DNA of 64,000 bases from Sarcocystis neurona. Taxonomy: Eukaryota; Apicomplexa; Conoidasida; Eucoccidiorida; Sarcocystidae. The stretch lies in the NCBI GenBank assembly GCA_000727475.1, contig KL647297.1:1298210-1362209 (forward strand), written 5' to 3'. Below, in pieces: positions 33,773 to 44,642 of the stretch. A program made the translations under genes and the position numbers. Positions within the stretch are counted from its first letter, which is position 1. Each line of letters opens with the position of its first letter. Below the pieces are notes generated by a model. It saw only the letters and a list, made by a program, of their open reading frames with translations, did no database searches and was not told the DNA's origin.

Positions 33773-35090
33773 TGAAGCCCATCGGTTCCTTTGTCTTGCA
33801 AATGAAACAGAGAACGTAACTCGTGAGTGAAAAATATCTAGTATGTAGCAGTACATGTATATATATACGCGCAGCGTCTCGATGCCGTGGTGGATACACG
33901 GTGTCTGTGCCACATTATTGTGTCGATTTTTCCGGTTGTGTGTGACGTCCTCGAAGTGTTCTGTTTCTCCGCAAGTGTGCGATAACGCAGCTTATTGCAG
34001 TTCCGTTGTCAACTGTGCTACGTGAGCAATGACGACTTCGTTATTTTGTTCAAGCGTCAAACGCCGCCGCGAGTCACCGCACGGGTGAGTGCGAGTTTTT
34101 GTATTTTCACAACGAACGGCGCGGCAAGTGAGTCCACGAGTGAATCCGAGTTTTTCTAGTTTCACTCGTGAACGCTCGTGTTACAGGTTGCGTTTTCATG
34201 TTCTGTCGTGGCCGGCTGGCTGCTTAAAAGTGGACAGTCGAGTCGATGCCCGAGGTGCCACTTAGCAGGCAGCGTTGGTGCCGGCTCTTTTTTTGTGTAT
34301 GTGCTCGGTATACAATGATCCTTCATCTCCTCAGGAATTTTATGAAGGATCTTCGTGACGTTAAAGTGCGTTAAAGGGGGGTTGAGAGGTTCAGATTTTT
34401 GCTGAGTACCCAGAGAAAGCACGCACACCTACCGAATATGTTTTGTAGGCGTGAAGACGGAGCTGTACAAAACAAAATGCGATCGGGCCAAATACTGGCG
34501 TGCCCTGTAGCACCCGATACGTATGTGTATATATATATATATAGATGTATAAACATGTTTTTGTATATTCTGCGCACAGGCGCGCGCAGAAACAAACATA
34601 CGCGTGCGAAACTGTGTACGCGCCCCAGCGATCGGCAACTGGGGCGCATAGAAGTACCATTGCTTTGTGATGCTCTGCAGATGCGATGCGTCGAGACCGA
34701 CTGCGTTAGATTACGGGAGGACTTCCGCAACCGTTGCACTTCAATATAGTGTCGAAATGAGTGAAGGCTAGTGAGCTCGGCGCGCGTGGACATACTTTCG
34801 GCGTACGAAGGTGGAGTAGCAAATGTTTGTTCACAATCTTTCTAAGAGTCGAACTACTTACCCGTTTTTGACGATTTGCGACTGCGACTTTCGGAAAAGC
34901 ATGTCAGTTCCGAGAATCCCACCCACTTACGACTATTATTGTTGCAGCACTGCGTGAACATACTGAGGATGTGTGTTGTGTATCAGTGGAATGGCTGGGG
35001 CACCCTGCTAGTAGAGTGAAGAGTGTCCCATGCTTCCTAGTCTACTTGAGCGAAGTGTAGCATTTAGGACACGTAAAACCTACGGCCGCG
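33773..35090. other. Repeat-poor intergenic stretch
   Basis: Composition becomes balanced and triplet and TATATG repeats stop almost completely; one short TATATA run remains at about 34520-34545. Frames of 80-140 codons on both strands have no recognisable features. I see no gene. Confidence 0.5.
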
Positions 35091-35270
35091 CAAGTTTTCC
35101 AACTGGGGATTCGCTGCAGCGACGGGCCACAGGCCAACCCGACGACGCTGCAAGCTTCCAATTTGGGGAGTCACTGCACTTGTGGGCGAGAGGACAACCC
35201 CATTGCGCCGCGAGTTTTCCAACTGGGAAATCCATACATTTAGTGACGGGAGGACAACCGCCCACAAACG
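35091..35270. repeat. 60-bp tandem repeat, three diverged copies
   Basis: Units are 35091-35150, 35151-35210 and 35211-35270, each exactly 60 bp. They start CAAGTTTTCCAACTGGG, CAAGCTTCCAATTTGGG and CGAGTTTTCCAACTGGG and share AGGACAACC or AGGCCAACC near the end. As the period is a multiple of three, both strands carry an open 20-residue repeat (ASFPTG..SL..GQP on plus; GCP..KC.DSP..KLA on minus). I cannot tell whether either is translated. Confidence 0.8.
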
Positions 35271-36499
35271 GCTCACGAGCGTCACTTGGACCATCGCGCC
35301 TCACTGTGCACGTTGCAAAAATGCGTCGCGAGCACACAGCTTCGAACAGAGAGGATGAGTAGCCGCCACCGCCGTGGTTGCTCTGCGACGTCTCACATGT
35401 CCGGTCAATCTCTGAACTGCCAGTTCTCCCTGCCGCAGGCACGGCACTGAGCGTGAGGGCTGAAGAATTGTGGACTTTCTTCTCCCCCTACTACGTTCAC
35501 CTACGTTTTGTTGCCGACAGGAAAAACTTTTCTCGAGTGTATCGCCAGCGATAACCTTCAGCTGAAAAACCGCTGATGTACAGGAGCGCATTTATGGAAG
35601 CACCTTACCCCCGTCTCGAGACAAATGCTGGCTCAAGAGGTTGGTGCTCCTATTCAACGCTAAATCAAATAGACTGCCGCGTACACGTAAATACGTCCAC
35701 TACTTTGCAGAAATACGATTCTCACACTTTACATCAGAAATGGTTGGCACTGCTAGCGCTCGCTGTGCGCATCGCTCTGTCCCACACCTCAAAGCACCTG
35801 GTCATGAATGAATCGGTAGAGCGCAGGAGTGGATGACGGGCGCCTGCCGCAGACAGGTCTCTGCACCTCCGGGAAGTCTCTCTGATTACCGCGTCGGGGG
35901 CCGGCACATGTGCGTCAGAAATTTACAAATGTTCGTGGTGGCTTCTAGAGAAGCCTAAAGAAACGTGCTTGTGCTTGTGCGAGCGGCATAGGTGCCATTA
36001 TCCTCCCTCAACAATCGCTGTCCCCAGAAGATTGAAGCAGATTTCTGATGCTGTTATCCACCGGTCAAAAGTGACGCATCTGCGTTGAATCCAGGCCGAA
36101 GTCGCGAGAGCACATGCGACTCGCCATACGCCTCCATTTGCTGCCTCGCTGAAGAATGACATCGTAGCGGGCGCCAGCAGCTCCTCCATGTAGACTTCCA
36201 CTGAAGGCAAACTTCGCCGTCCAACGTTACTGAGCGCACGCAGCCACGCGTGGAATCCAAGAAACATCCACACAGCTGAGACTTACTTGCTCGCTACCGC
36301 TGTTGAACAACACACGGCACAGCGAAAACCCACATACAGTGGGTGTCCCGCGCCCGGGCCTTTTGGTGTATGTCGAGCTGTTCACACAGTAGTAGCACCC
36401 GCACCGCGTGAATATCTACATTTTCTCAGCGGTGAGTAACAGAGGATGACATAGCGTGTGACAGGCGTGGGATGATGTCTGCGGGTAAAACGCACCACT
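35271..36499. other. Repeat-poor stretch without supported gene
   Basis: Frames of up to about 90 codons occur on both strands, for example a minus-strand frame at 35998-36273. None has splice or domain support. Part of it may be 3' untranslated sequence of the minus-strand gene at 36500. Confidence 0.4.
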
Positions 36500-36784
36500 T
36501 CACTTCGCATGGGCTTTCGTCTTCGACTTCTTCATTTTCCTCGGTCGAGCAACCTTCTTCACACTGGATTTCCCGGCTGCAGCCTTTGCACTTCTCTTGG
36601 CACCACTAGCTCCTTTTCTGCCACCCCCTGCTTTACGCACTTTTCCCAGCGTAGGTGCGGCTGGCGCTGCGGGCTGCGGTTCGCCTGCTGCTGCAGGAGA
36701 AGGGGGTTTGCGGGCAGCAGCGGTTTTCTTGGGCTTTGCCGCTCCAGCTTTTTTTGCAGGTTTGGCTTTCGGACGAGCCGCCAT
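36500..36784 (-). CDS. Lysine/alanine/proline-rich basic protein, histone H1-like
   Basis: A single-exon minus-strand frame of 94 residues from an ATG at 36784-36782 (A at -3 and G at +4, a good start context). It is made almost wholly of Lys, Ala, Pro, Arg, Gly and Ser. Near the N-terminus are PAKK and KPKK steps; the C-terminus is a run of basic residues (RPRKMKKSKTKAHAK). This is the composition of H1-type chromatin linker tails, which in protists often lack the winged-helix domain, so it probably binds DNA and compacts chromatin in the nucleus. Alternatives are a ribosomal-protein-like or nucleolar basic peptide. The sequence is not a triplet-repeat artefact: different Lys and Ala codons are mixed and the flanks are not repetitive. 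No neighbouring gene is co-oriented closely enough to suggest a relation. Confidence 0.6.
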   Translation of the reverse strand: MAARPKAKPAKKAGAAKPKKTAAARKPPSPAAAGEPQPAAPAAPTLGKVRKAGGGRKGASGAKRSAKAAAGKSSVKKVARPRKMKKSKTKAHAK

Positions 36785-39700
36785 CTTTCAGTGCTGGATG
36801 CTGCAAAGACACACGCGGTAGAGAAGACAGCACACAAGAACACTGGAGTAGGATGGTACCCAACACTACAGTGCAGAATACAGGACAACACGTACACTAA
36901 ATTTCGCGATCGCACGCTCCAACCGAGTGCCTACGCCTACAATGTTTCCGCAGAAAGACGCGCGCTGTTGCAGACCATGCACATCCTTAAGCTTTCGCCT
37001 GCACCATGCAGGTCCGTTGTCCCCAAGACTGCAGCATTCTACATGCGACGCAGACGACGAGTGTCGTGAGACTTTGTCAGGAAAAATCCTGATGGCAGAT
37101 TCGTACTGTGAATGGCACCAGTGAATGACGTGCGGATATCTGGGAGGGTTTGTGACCTGCTCGAGTGAATTCGAATTTCGAGTATTTCTGCCTTAAAATG
37201 GAGACTCGAAACGGCACGAATCGCCCGGCCTGCCAAAGAGATTAAGTGGTAGATGGTCCTCTTGCGAAGCGGTTATAGTGGTAGACAGTGCATACAATGT
37301 TGATGCGGGGGAGAATGGTGGAAACTTACTTCAAAACGTGAAGAAACTGCAGTTTACAGACAGTCAACGTAGTAAGATTTGAAGTATTTCTCCATAGACG
37401 AGAGGCGCACTCTATGACGCGCACGCTGGCCGCGGAAAAGAAGACGCCACGCGAGAAGAATTGTTGTGGTCGCGACGCACTGCGGATGACGGGCTTGCGC
37501 TGCGCTGGTGTTGAAGCTGTTGCTGCCCCTCCTCCTGCGTTGCACTGCCCACCAGCGCACCGCGTTGTGCAACTCCCCCCCTCCTGGCACGCGGTTGCAC
37601 ACGCGCATGACGACGACTGCAAGCAGCGGGGCAGCAACAGCACCCTCGCGCTAGCAACTGCAGCAGTACTGGATGAGAAACACTAGCGCACTTCTTCTGT
37701 GAAGCTAGTGGTGTCAGCCCACCAGCAGGCGAATCTAACCGGCACCCGCTGAACGAGTGTGCAACGTAACACCAGAAATGGCAACACACACAACAGTACC
37801 AATATAGGAAGCAGAAGAGCTGTAGTCGATGAGAATCGCTTAGAACAACCGTTCCCAATCACCTACCACGCGTGAACAGCAGAACAATGAAAGTACGCCC
37901 CTTACAACCCACCTCCTCCTCCGAGTTCCGTATTGCCCCTTCCGGCGTCGGCATCCCCGCAGCATCTTTCTGCATGGGGGAATAGCAATTCTGGGCGCTG
38001 TGCACTGCCTGGCACGAATGGCGCTGCACGCAAGAACGCACCTGACTCTTTGTCTACTGAGGGACAGAGTAGGTGCTGCACAAACACATCAAGAGACCCT
38101 AGAAAGTGTAAGAAATCGCGGAAGTTGCAGAAAAGTGTTCGCGGCTGCCAAGCGTGGGTTGCCGCGGCGTCACAACTGCGCTCTTCTGTCGCGGTGCGTA
38201 CTCACAACACCGTAGATGCAACTGGCGGAGTGTATGATCCCGTCCAGGGTTAGCAAGATCAAACTTGTTCAATGACGATGGCAGTGAGGGTGGAAGGTAT
38301 GTACATGTATGGACGTCTGGATGTCTCTGTCTGTTTATCCGTCTGTTGCACTACCGTGGGGAACGCTGCATCAATGAAGAAGCGGCCCTAGCCGCAGTGA
38401 CACGGTGAAGCATCGTTATTAGCCAGACCGGAACTTCCTGAGAAAGTTGAAGTAGCAGTCGGCGGACTGCGAGCCGAATTCCGAAATGTGGTCGACGCTG
38501 TAATTGCTACTCTGTGTCTTGCGGATACGGGCTTTCGCATGGATACGAGGAGAGCAAACAGGAGGAGGAGCGAAATGCAGAGCTCAAGGCAGACACTGCT
38601 CTTCCTGAACTGAGCCATTACGTGCCCGGTGCCACAGGATCTTTTGATAGAGCGCTACACACCGCAAATATCGTTTCCGGAAGTTGGCTCTCACCACTTT
38701 AGTACGTTCCGGACTTTCCAGAAAAAGTGCGGTGCCCGGCCCATCTTCGAGTGTAGAAAGAGGGAGGATGGGACAAGCGTCTCCTTCCGATGCAGGTGTA
38801 GCATAGATTCTTCGTTAAAGCCCGCGAACGTCTGATTTTGGAGGGTAGTGCGCACCAAGGCGTTACCTTTCGCTAGGGTTGGCTGCGCCAAGGTACGCTT
38901 AGATCCTTTTTCGTTAGAACTATGAGTGCCGCAGCAGACTCTTGCAAATTGTTGACAGGTAATTCTCCGTTGGATTCTGGCTCTCTGCAGGATGGGGAAT
39001 GCCCTACGAGAATAGTGACGTGGCGACTGGTTAAAACGTTACGTTGAGCACACTGCTGATTTTTTGTCTGTTCCTCCCGAGAGGAAGGAACACCACCAAT
39101 AACTTTCCGCATCTCATCACGCTTCACTGTCGTACCAAGCAGCGGTGCTCCCATGCTTTACTGAAGGGTGAACAGCTACGGCAGGATGTGCACGGGAAAA
39201 CCGCAATTTCTACATTCTTTGGAGGTGCTCACAACGCGATTTGCGGTATTCGTTCCGGTTTGCAATGGGGGCGGAGTGAACGTGTCACTCGGATGTGGTG
39301 TACAATTCATAGGTAATTTTTCCCATTTGCAACAGTCCGGAGGGAGACCCTGGTAACATATCAGTATACTTTACCGAAGTCCTCCTTGTTCTTGTGAGGC
39401 AACGCGCAGGATGCAACTGCGTACAAACGACGATATCATCGTTGCTTCTTCCGGTTACCCAGAGATTAAAATCTCGTATTACGCAACAGCAGGGTCGCGG
39501 CAGGTCCCTCAAAACATTGCAGCGACGATAAAACGCCTACGTCCCCAGTCAGATGCACTCTACATCTAGAACTCCACCTGGCGTGTTTGTCCACAGAAGT
39601 GTTCGTCCGCGTCACCACCGGCTGCGTCCTCTCCGTCCACGGCGTCACCGTCTGGTTCTGGCTGTACACGGTGTTTGTTGATACCAACGAGCGGGACCCT

Positions 39701-42700
39701 GATGAACGCGGAAGACGTGCGCGTCAGCCTTTTCCCGGTTTTCCAGTGAATATTGGTAACCAGCCGGGCGGCCGTCTGACCGTAGGTCAAAAGCGTGAAT
39801 TGCCCCTTGCGCACGTCGCTAGAATGGACTATCAAAATCGGGGGAAACTGGTCTGCGAAAGGGCTAAGTAATAAGGAAGGACGCATTAGTGCGGTGCAAG
39901 CGTTACTGAGATATACGCAGGCTAAAATAGGTCGAAGCAGGCTTTCACAGTTCCCCGGTCCTGTGCGTGTATCTGACGACGCGTGTGTAGAGGGGCTCAC
40001 ACGTTGCATTCTGCAACTACGTGTTCGCACTCGCGATTCCAAAATGTGAGTGGACAATCTGAGCAGCCGTTTCCATGTCTGGCATACCATCAGATGAAGG
40101 GGGTCGCTGCTAAGGGCAGTGGTACTGCGATGTGCGTAGGACAGTACACCTCGTTTCACAGCTACTGCTAAATTGCAGAAACACATGCTCTTCCGCTAAT
40201 TACGTGATCAGGAGAAGCTTCGGGAATATCGTGCCTTTTTAAGAACTTGTGCGGTTGCGAAGCTTCTGGACTCCTTGTGTGACGATCATATCGTTTGTGT
40301 ATGCGTAGACGAACACCTGCCGGGTACTATTCAACTTTACTGCGGGGCTCGTGTACCGCGTGTGAGAAGTACACGAATGACAGAACGTGAAGCCTGGTTT
40401 ACTAGTGATAAAATGAGTAGTCAGCACACCTAAGTCTCAACGAGCTCCAACTCGCGCAGAAGGCTACGCAAGGTGAAGACGTTTACGCTGCAGGTATCTC
40501 GAAAGGTCGGAGGCCTAAAGTCTCCACGACTGTCCCTCCTGAGCGCCGAAAGACTTTCGCGGATGACGGATACGCGGAGTAGGGGGGGCATTCGTCTTTT
40601 CCGATCACTCCTGACTGTGACTGTGTCAGGTGTATTGAAGATCGTACAGACATAGACGGATCGTCTGCATCAGTTTAGAAGCAGAGTCCGACTCCACAGA
40701 GTCGGACACGTCTGAAGGCAGCGCCCGCGGTGGACTCACATGTGGCCAATTCACGGCGTGTGGCTTCTTTGCAGAAAATGTGATGTTGCCTGTGGAGCCG
40801 TGTGCCTCATCCTGTTGTGAGTCAGGTTCTGTACTCCCTTAAGGACGCCTTACCTGCGCGCACGGACTGCTGCATTCATATCGCGACGATACCTCGGTGT
40901 CCCGCAAAAAAACGCTAGGTGGGAGACCATGATGACAACGTAAGTGATTACTGCACGGCGCTTCCCGACGTACCGATCCTGAGCCAGCATCGGCGCATAC
41001 GCAGGACTGCACGTTTGACGAGGGGTGTCCGTAAAATTTTGCGTCAGCGTCCTTAGGTGACGAAGTACTGTAGCTTAAGCGTAAACCGAATTTTCGGGCG
41101 CAATCTGAAAACTTGCGAAAGGACAAACCTTGACTAGACGCTTCGTCGTGCGAGGAATATAAGCATTAAGCATAAAGTTCATGCTAAACCAACACATTTG
41201 CCGTCTACCCTGGGAGTCTCCGTGTACTGTACTCAGCCACGTAGAAGAATAGCTTCGGATGCATATGCAGAGACGGCCCTCATGTAAGTGGCTGCACGCA
41301 CCTTCCGTTAATATGAAAGAGTCGTTTAAAGTTGCTTCGTCATCAGCAGTTATCAGGCAGCAGTTAGTACCCAACGACACATTTGAAATCCATTGTTCTC
41401 GTCTGCTTCGCTCAGTGGTTGAGACCCCTGAAGCTCAATTTTTGATTCCGCCCACGTAGAGACACAAGTTCACGCAGGTTTAGTTGACCGTGACTAGTAC
41501 AGTTACCAAAAGGTAAATTATCTGCACGCTGACATGCTTCGACGAATGCCCCATACGCTCGTTATTCGGTGCAATCACCCGTTCACCACTTTCAGCCGGG
41601 GCTGTCCCTCCAGCCGTTTCCAACGTAACCGATGTTTGGAAGCGTCGCCTCTTCCTTGACAAAGGCTGCGACCCCACAAGATGGCGTCAGAAACCACGTA
41701 ACTTCGCCTCCTTCTTGTAGAAAGCGTGTCATCGCTCCCCACAAACATTTCGAGAAAAGCAATTGCTTGTGACTAATCAGGTAATCCACACTTTACGGCA
41801 CGTCGACAACGGGAGGTGTGTGCAGTGCGGCGGTCCGACGATCTGCTACGTCCTCCTGCCGGTGTTCCTCCTCTGTTGCCCAAAGAAGGAGAATCCCCCC
41901 GGGTAAGATAATATTCTGCAAAGAGAATATCTCAGCTTTCCCCGCCCGTGTCTCTGCAGGCAGAATGGAGACATAACTCAAGTACACGACCTGAGGTTTA
42001 CCTGGTCAACAAGTTTTACGCCAGGCACAGGGACGCATGTGGCATGTTCGGCGGCACGTGTACTGTGATGCGAAGTTAGCAGCAAAGCACAGGTCAACAA
42101 GAGCCCGAATGTTACCGGACTTGGCTTCCACGTTGTGACATCAAAGAAGGAAAGCAAAACTGAAGAAGATTATAGTTTTTGCCTCGTAGTGCTTCTCAGG
42201 TTTCAGGAATGAGGGCACCCTGTAGACGAATGTTAGAAAAATATCTCGCAACCCAGTTTTATGTGGACACGTGTATGCACGGGCCAGATTCGCTCAACCT
42301 CACAGTCGCCTTCACTACCTGTCCTTCGTCTTCAGGGTAAGAGAATACACATCCTGGCATCCGGTGTGGGGAAGTGCTTTGCATGTTCTTGCTATGTGGT
42401 ACAGAAACCACGTACTCACGTGGCATCTCACTGTTCCACTTCAGATACGGAAACTGTACGACTGCGTCTCGCGCTTGTACTTCATGCACATGAAGTCACA
42501 CGAACTTGCCTGTGAGAAAAGCAGGACCACAGTGAGCAAATTCATTATACACTGACATGAGGATCGCAACTCAGTTAATCGACTAATTAGTGACCTTGTA
42601 GTGAGGGCGACTCACTTCACCTCGACCGCAAGCGGATGACCCGGCGCTCGAGAACAACGAACTCAGCAGGTCTTCGCGTGTACCGCAGCGTGCCGCGCAA

Positions 42701-44642
42701 AATTGGTGCAACGTTTTCTTGCTGTGCCCTCTAAGGCACGCCCGGTGTTGATGCTTAAGCAGCTAAGGAGCTGCTTAAGTATTGAGGATTTTTCCTCCGG
42801 CTGGATCCTTGATGACTTTTGATGGCACGGCATTTGACAGTACGCGAGGGTTTGAGACATGTTCTCGTTTCACCGCTGTTACTCGTGTGCCTGAAGAATT
42901 CCAAGTGCTCTGTAGTGGCGCTCTGGTCGTCTTGCGAATTCGGCAATAGCTGTTTTTGACTGGTGATTTGTACACTGGGGGCTGTTGTGCTTTTTAATGC
43001 TCAGCCACGAACGAGCTGCATAAACCAAAGTGCACGGAAATCTACGTACGTTGCCACTGGTGGTAGTATCAGTATCCTGTAACAGAAAAGCATGCTTGAT
43101 TGATAGTGGTTCTGTGGCTTCACTGCCACCAGCAGCTCTCCGCCAAGGTGACTTACCTTGAAGCACGTCGTCTGCGACGCACTGCTCCAGGCGACGTCTA
43201 CAGGTGCAGGCTTTCAAGCGCAACTTAGGACGACGCGCGAGGGCAAAGCGGATGCCGCGTACCTCTTCGCTGGTGTTTTTTTTCGCGCTGTCCTTGTTTG
43301 TTACACTTTTATTCTGATGTGGTACAGGTAGGAGGGAAACAGGGGTTTGTCTTGAGGAGCAGGATACACGTAGTGATTTGGCACATAGAGGGATGAGAAG
43401 GTATTGCTGTTCGAACAGCGCACGTACCTGCGCCGTTTGTTCTGCGTGAGCGCAGGTGGTTGAGAGTTACGAGATTGACACTGCACAGTCGTTGGTGGCC
43501 GGTGCTACCGCATGAGAAGTTTGCTGGCATCAAAGGACTCTGTCTTCTTTTGAGTCGCGATGGCACAAGGCGAGTGGACGAAATATCGCGCCGGCGAATT
43601 TTGTTTCGAAAAAGCCAGCTCGGTAGGTGACTCTAATGTGGTGGCAGAAACTTTAATCTTACACTCGTCCGAGCCAGTTTGAGTATTGTGGAGTCATGCG
43701 CTTCTGTATCCGAAGGTATGTCCCATACGCAAGTTAAGTTTCATACCTCGACAGTGTGTTATCAAGGAACCATCGAAGGTCCATGACGCATGACCTTCCA
43801 AACACGCAACTACGCTTTAGAACTCTGACACTTTCAAAAGTCCTTGTTGAGGCGATGACCTGGACGACGGCGCCTCTTTGTCTTGCTCTACCAGGCCTCA
43901 CGGCCAAAAGGGGGAAAGCTATGTCGGCACTCCGCCGGACTGCTACAGAGAAGAGCGCCCAAGAAAGTGTCAAGATTCATGCAGTACACATGTCCAGCCA
44001 ACGGCACGAGACGTGGCGAGGTCACTCGTGCTCGAACGCCATCGGCTGTCTAGAGGCTGCGCGCACGCGCGCCACATGCGGCGTTGAATGGTGGCAGTCA
44101 AACGTTTCTCTTTTGAGTTGTTCTTTTGTGTCCTAGAATGCTACGTTGGTGTGTAACGCTTCCGTGACCTCACTCACAAGTCTCTGAAGACCGGGGGCGC
44201 ATCCACACTATTTTTGTCCGGATTACTTAAACAGCGGAAGGCGAAACTTACCGGCTGAAAGCGCCCGCCCCACCGCTCAGGCACTGCTGCTATCCTTCCC
44301 GTGATGTACGGTGAATGCTTCTCCCAAAACTGCCCTTTCCTCGGTTGCCGCGAACACCCCACGTCCCTGTAGACGTCCACGACGTCCTGTCCTGTACATC
44401 TCGCTACAGCCTGTGCGCTACTGTAGGTGAGGAGCTTACTAATGTGTTCGACTGTGGGGGCGAGTCACATTGCCCGTGTGGAACTGTCTTTCGGGTGTGA
44501 CTGCTTGTTTCGCCGGGGCCGAAGCCTCAAGTCTCCAGAAACACATGCTACGTCGTCGAGAGTCCTTCGCCTTGACGTAGGCTGACGTTTACCATAGGAT
44601 CAGTTGCATTTCGTTTCGTTGCTGTGCACCTGGAGACAGTAC
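36785..44642. other. Repeat-poor region with only chance-level frames
   Basis: Nearly 8 kb of balanced sequence. Frames of 60-200 codons lie on both strands, often overlapping in two or three frames that look equally plausible, which is the behaviour of non-coding DNA at this composition. A few have good donor or acceptor words: minus-strand frames ending at CAG/GTAAGG near 40855 and CAG/GTAGTG near 42325, a minus-strand CAAG/GTAAGT near 43157, and a plus-strand ATG at 43560 opening a 21-codon frame that ends at GTAGGT. A multi-exon gene without obvious homology is possible, but I cannot build one that keeps phase. Confidence 0.4.

Noticed and set aside
40855..43320. Minus-strand multi-exon gene suggested by CAG/GTAAGG, CAAG/GTAAGT and CAG/GTAGTG donors
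   Set aside because: Candidate exons overlap equally good-looking frames in other registers, and the joins would need introns of 24-41 bp or break phase. Kept only as a note in the regional entry.
43560..43622. Plus-strand ATG opening a 21-codon first exon ending at GTAGGT
   Set aside because: A good start and donor, but no downstream acceptor in phase with the ABCG gene or with any other frame was found.
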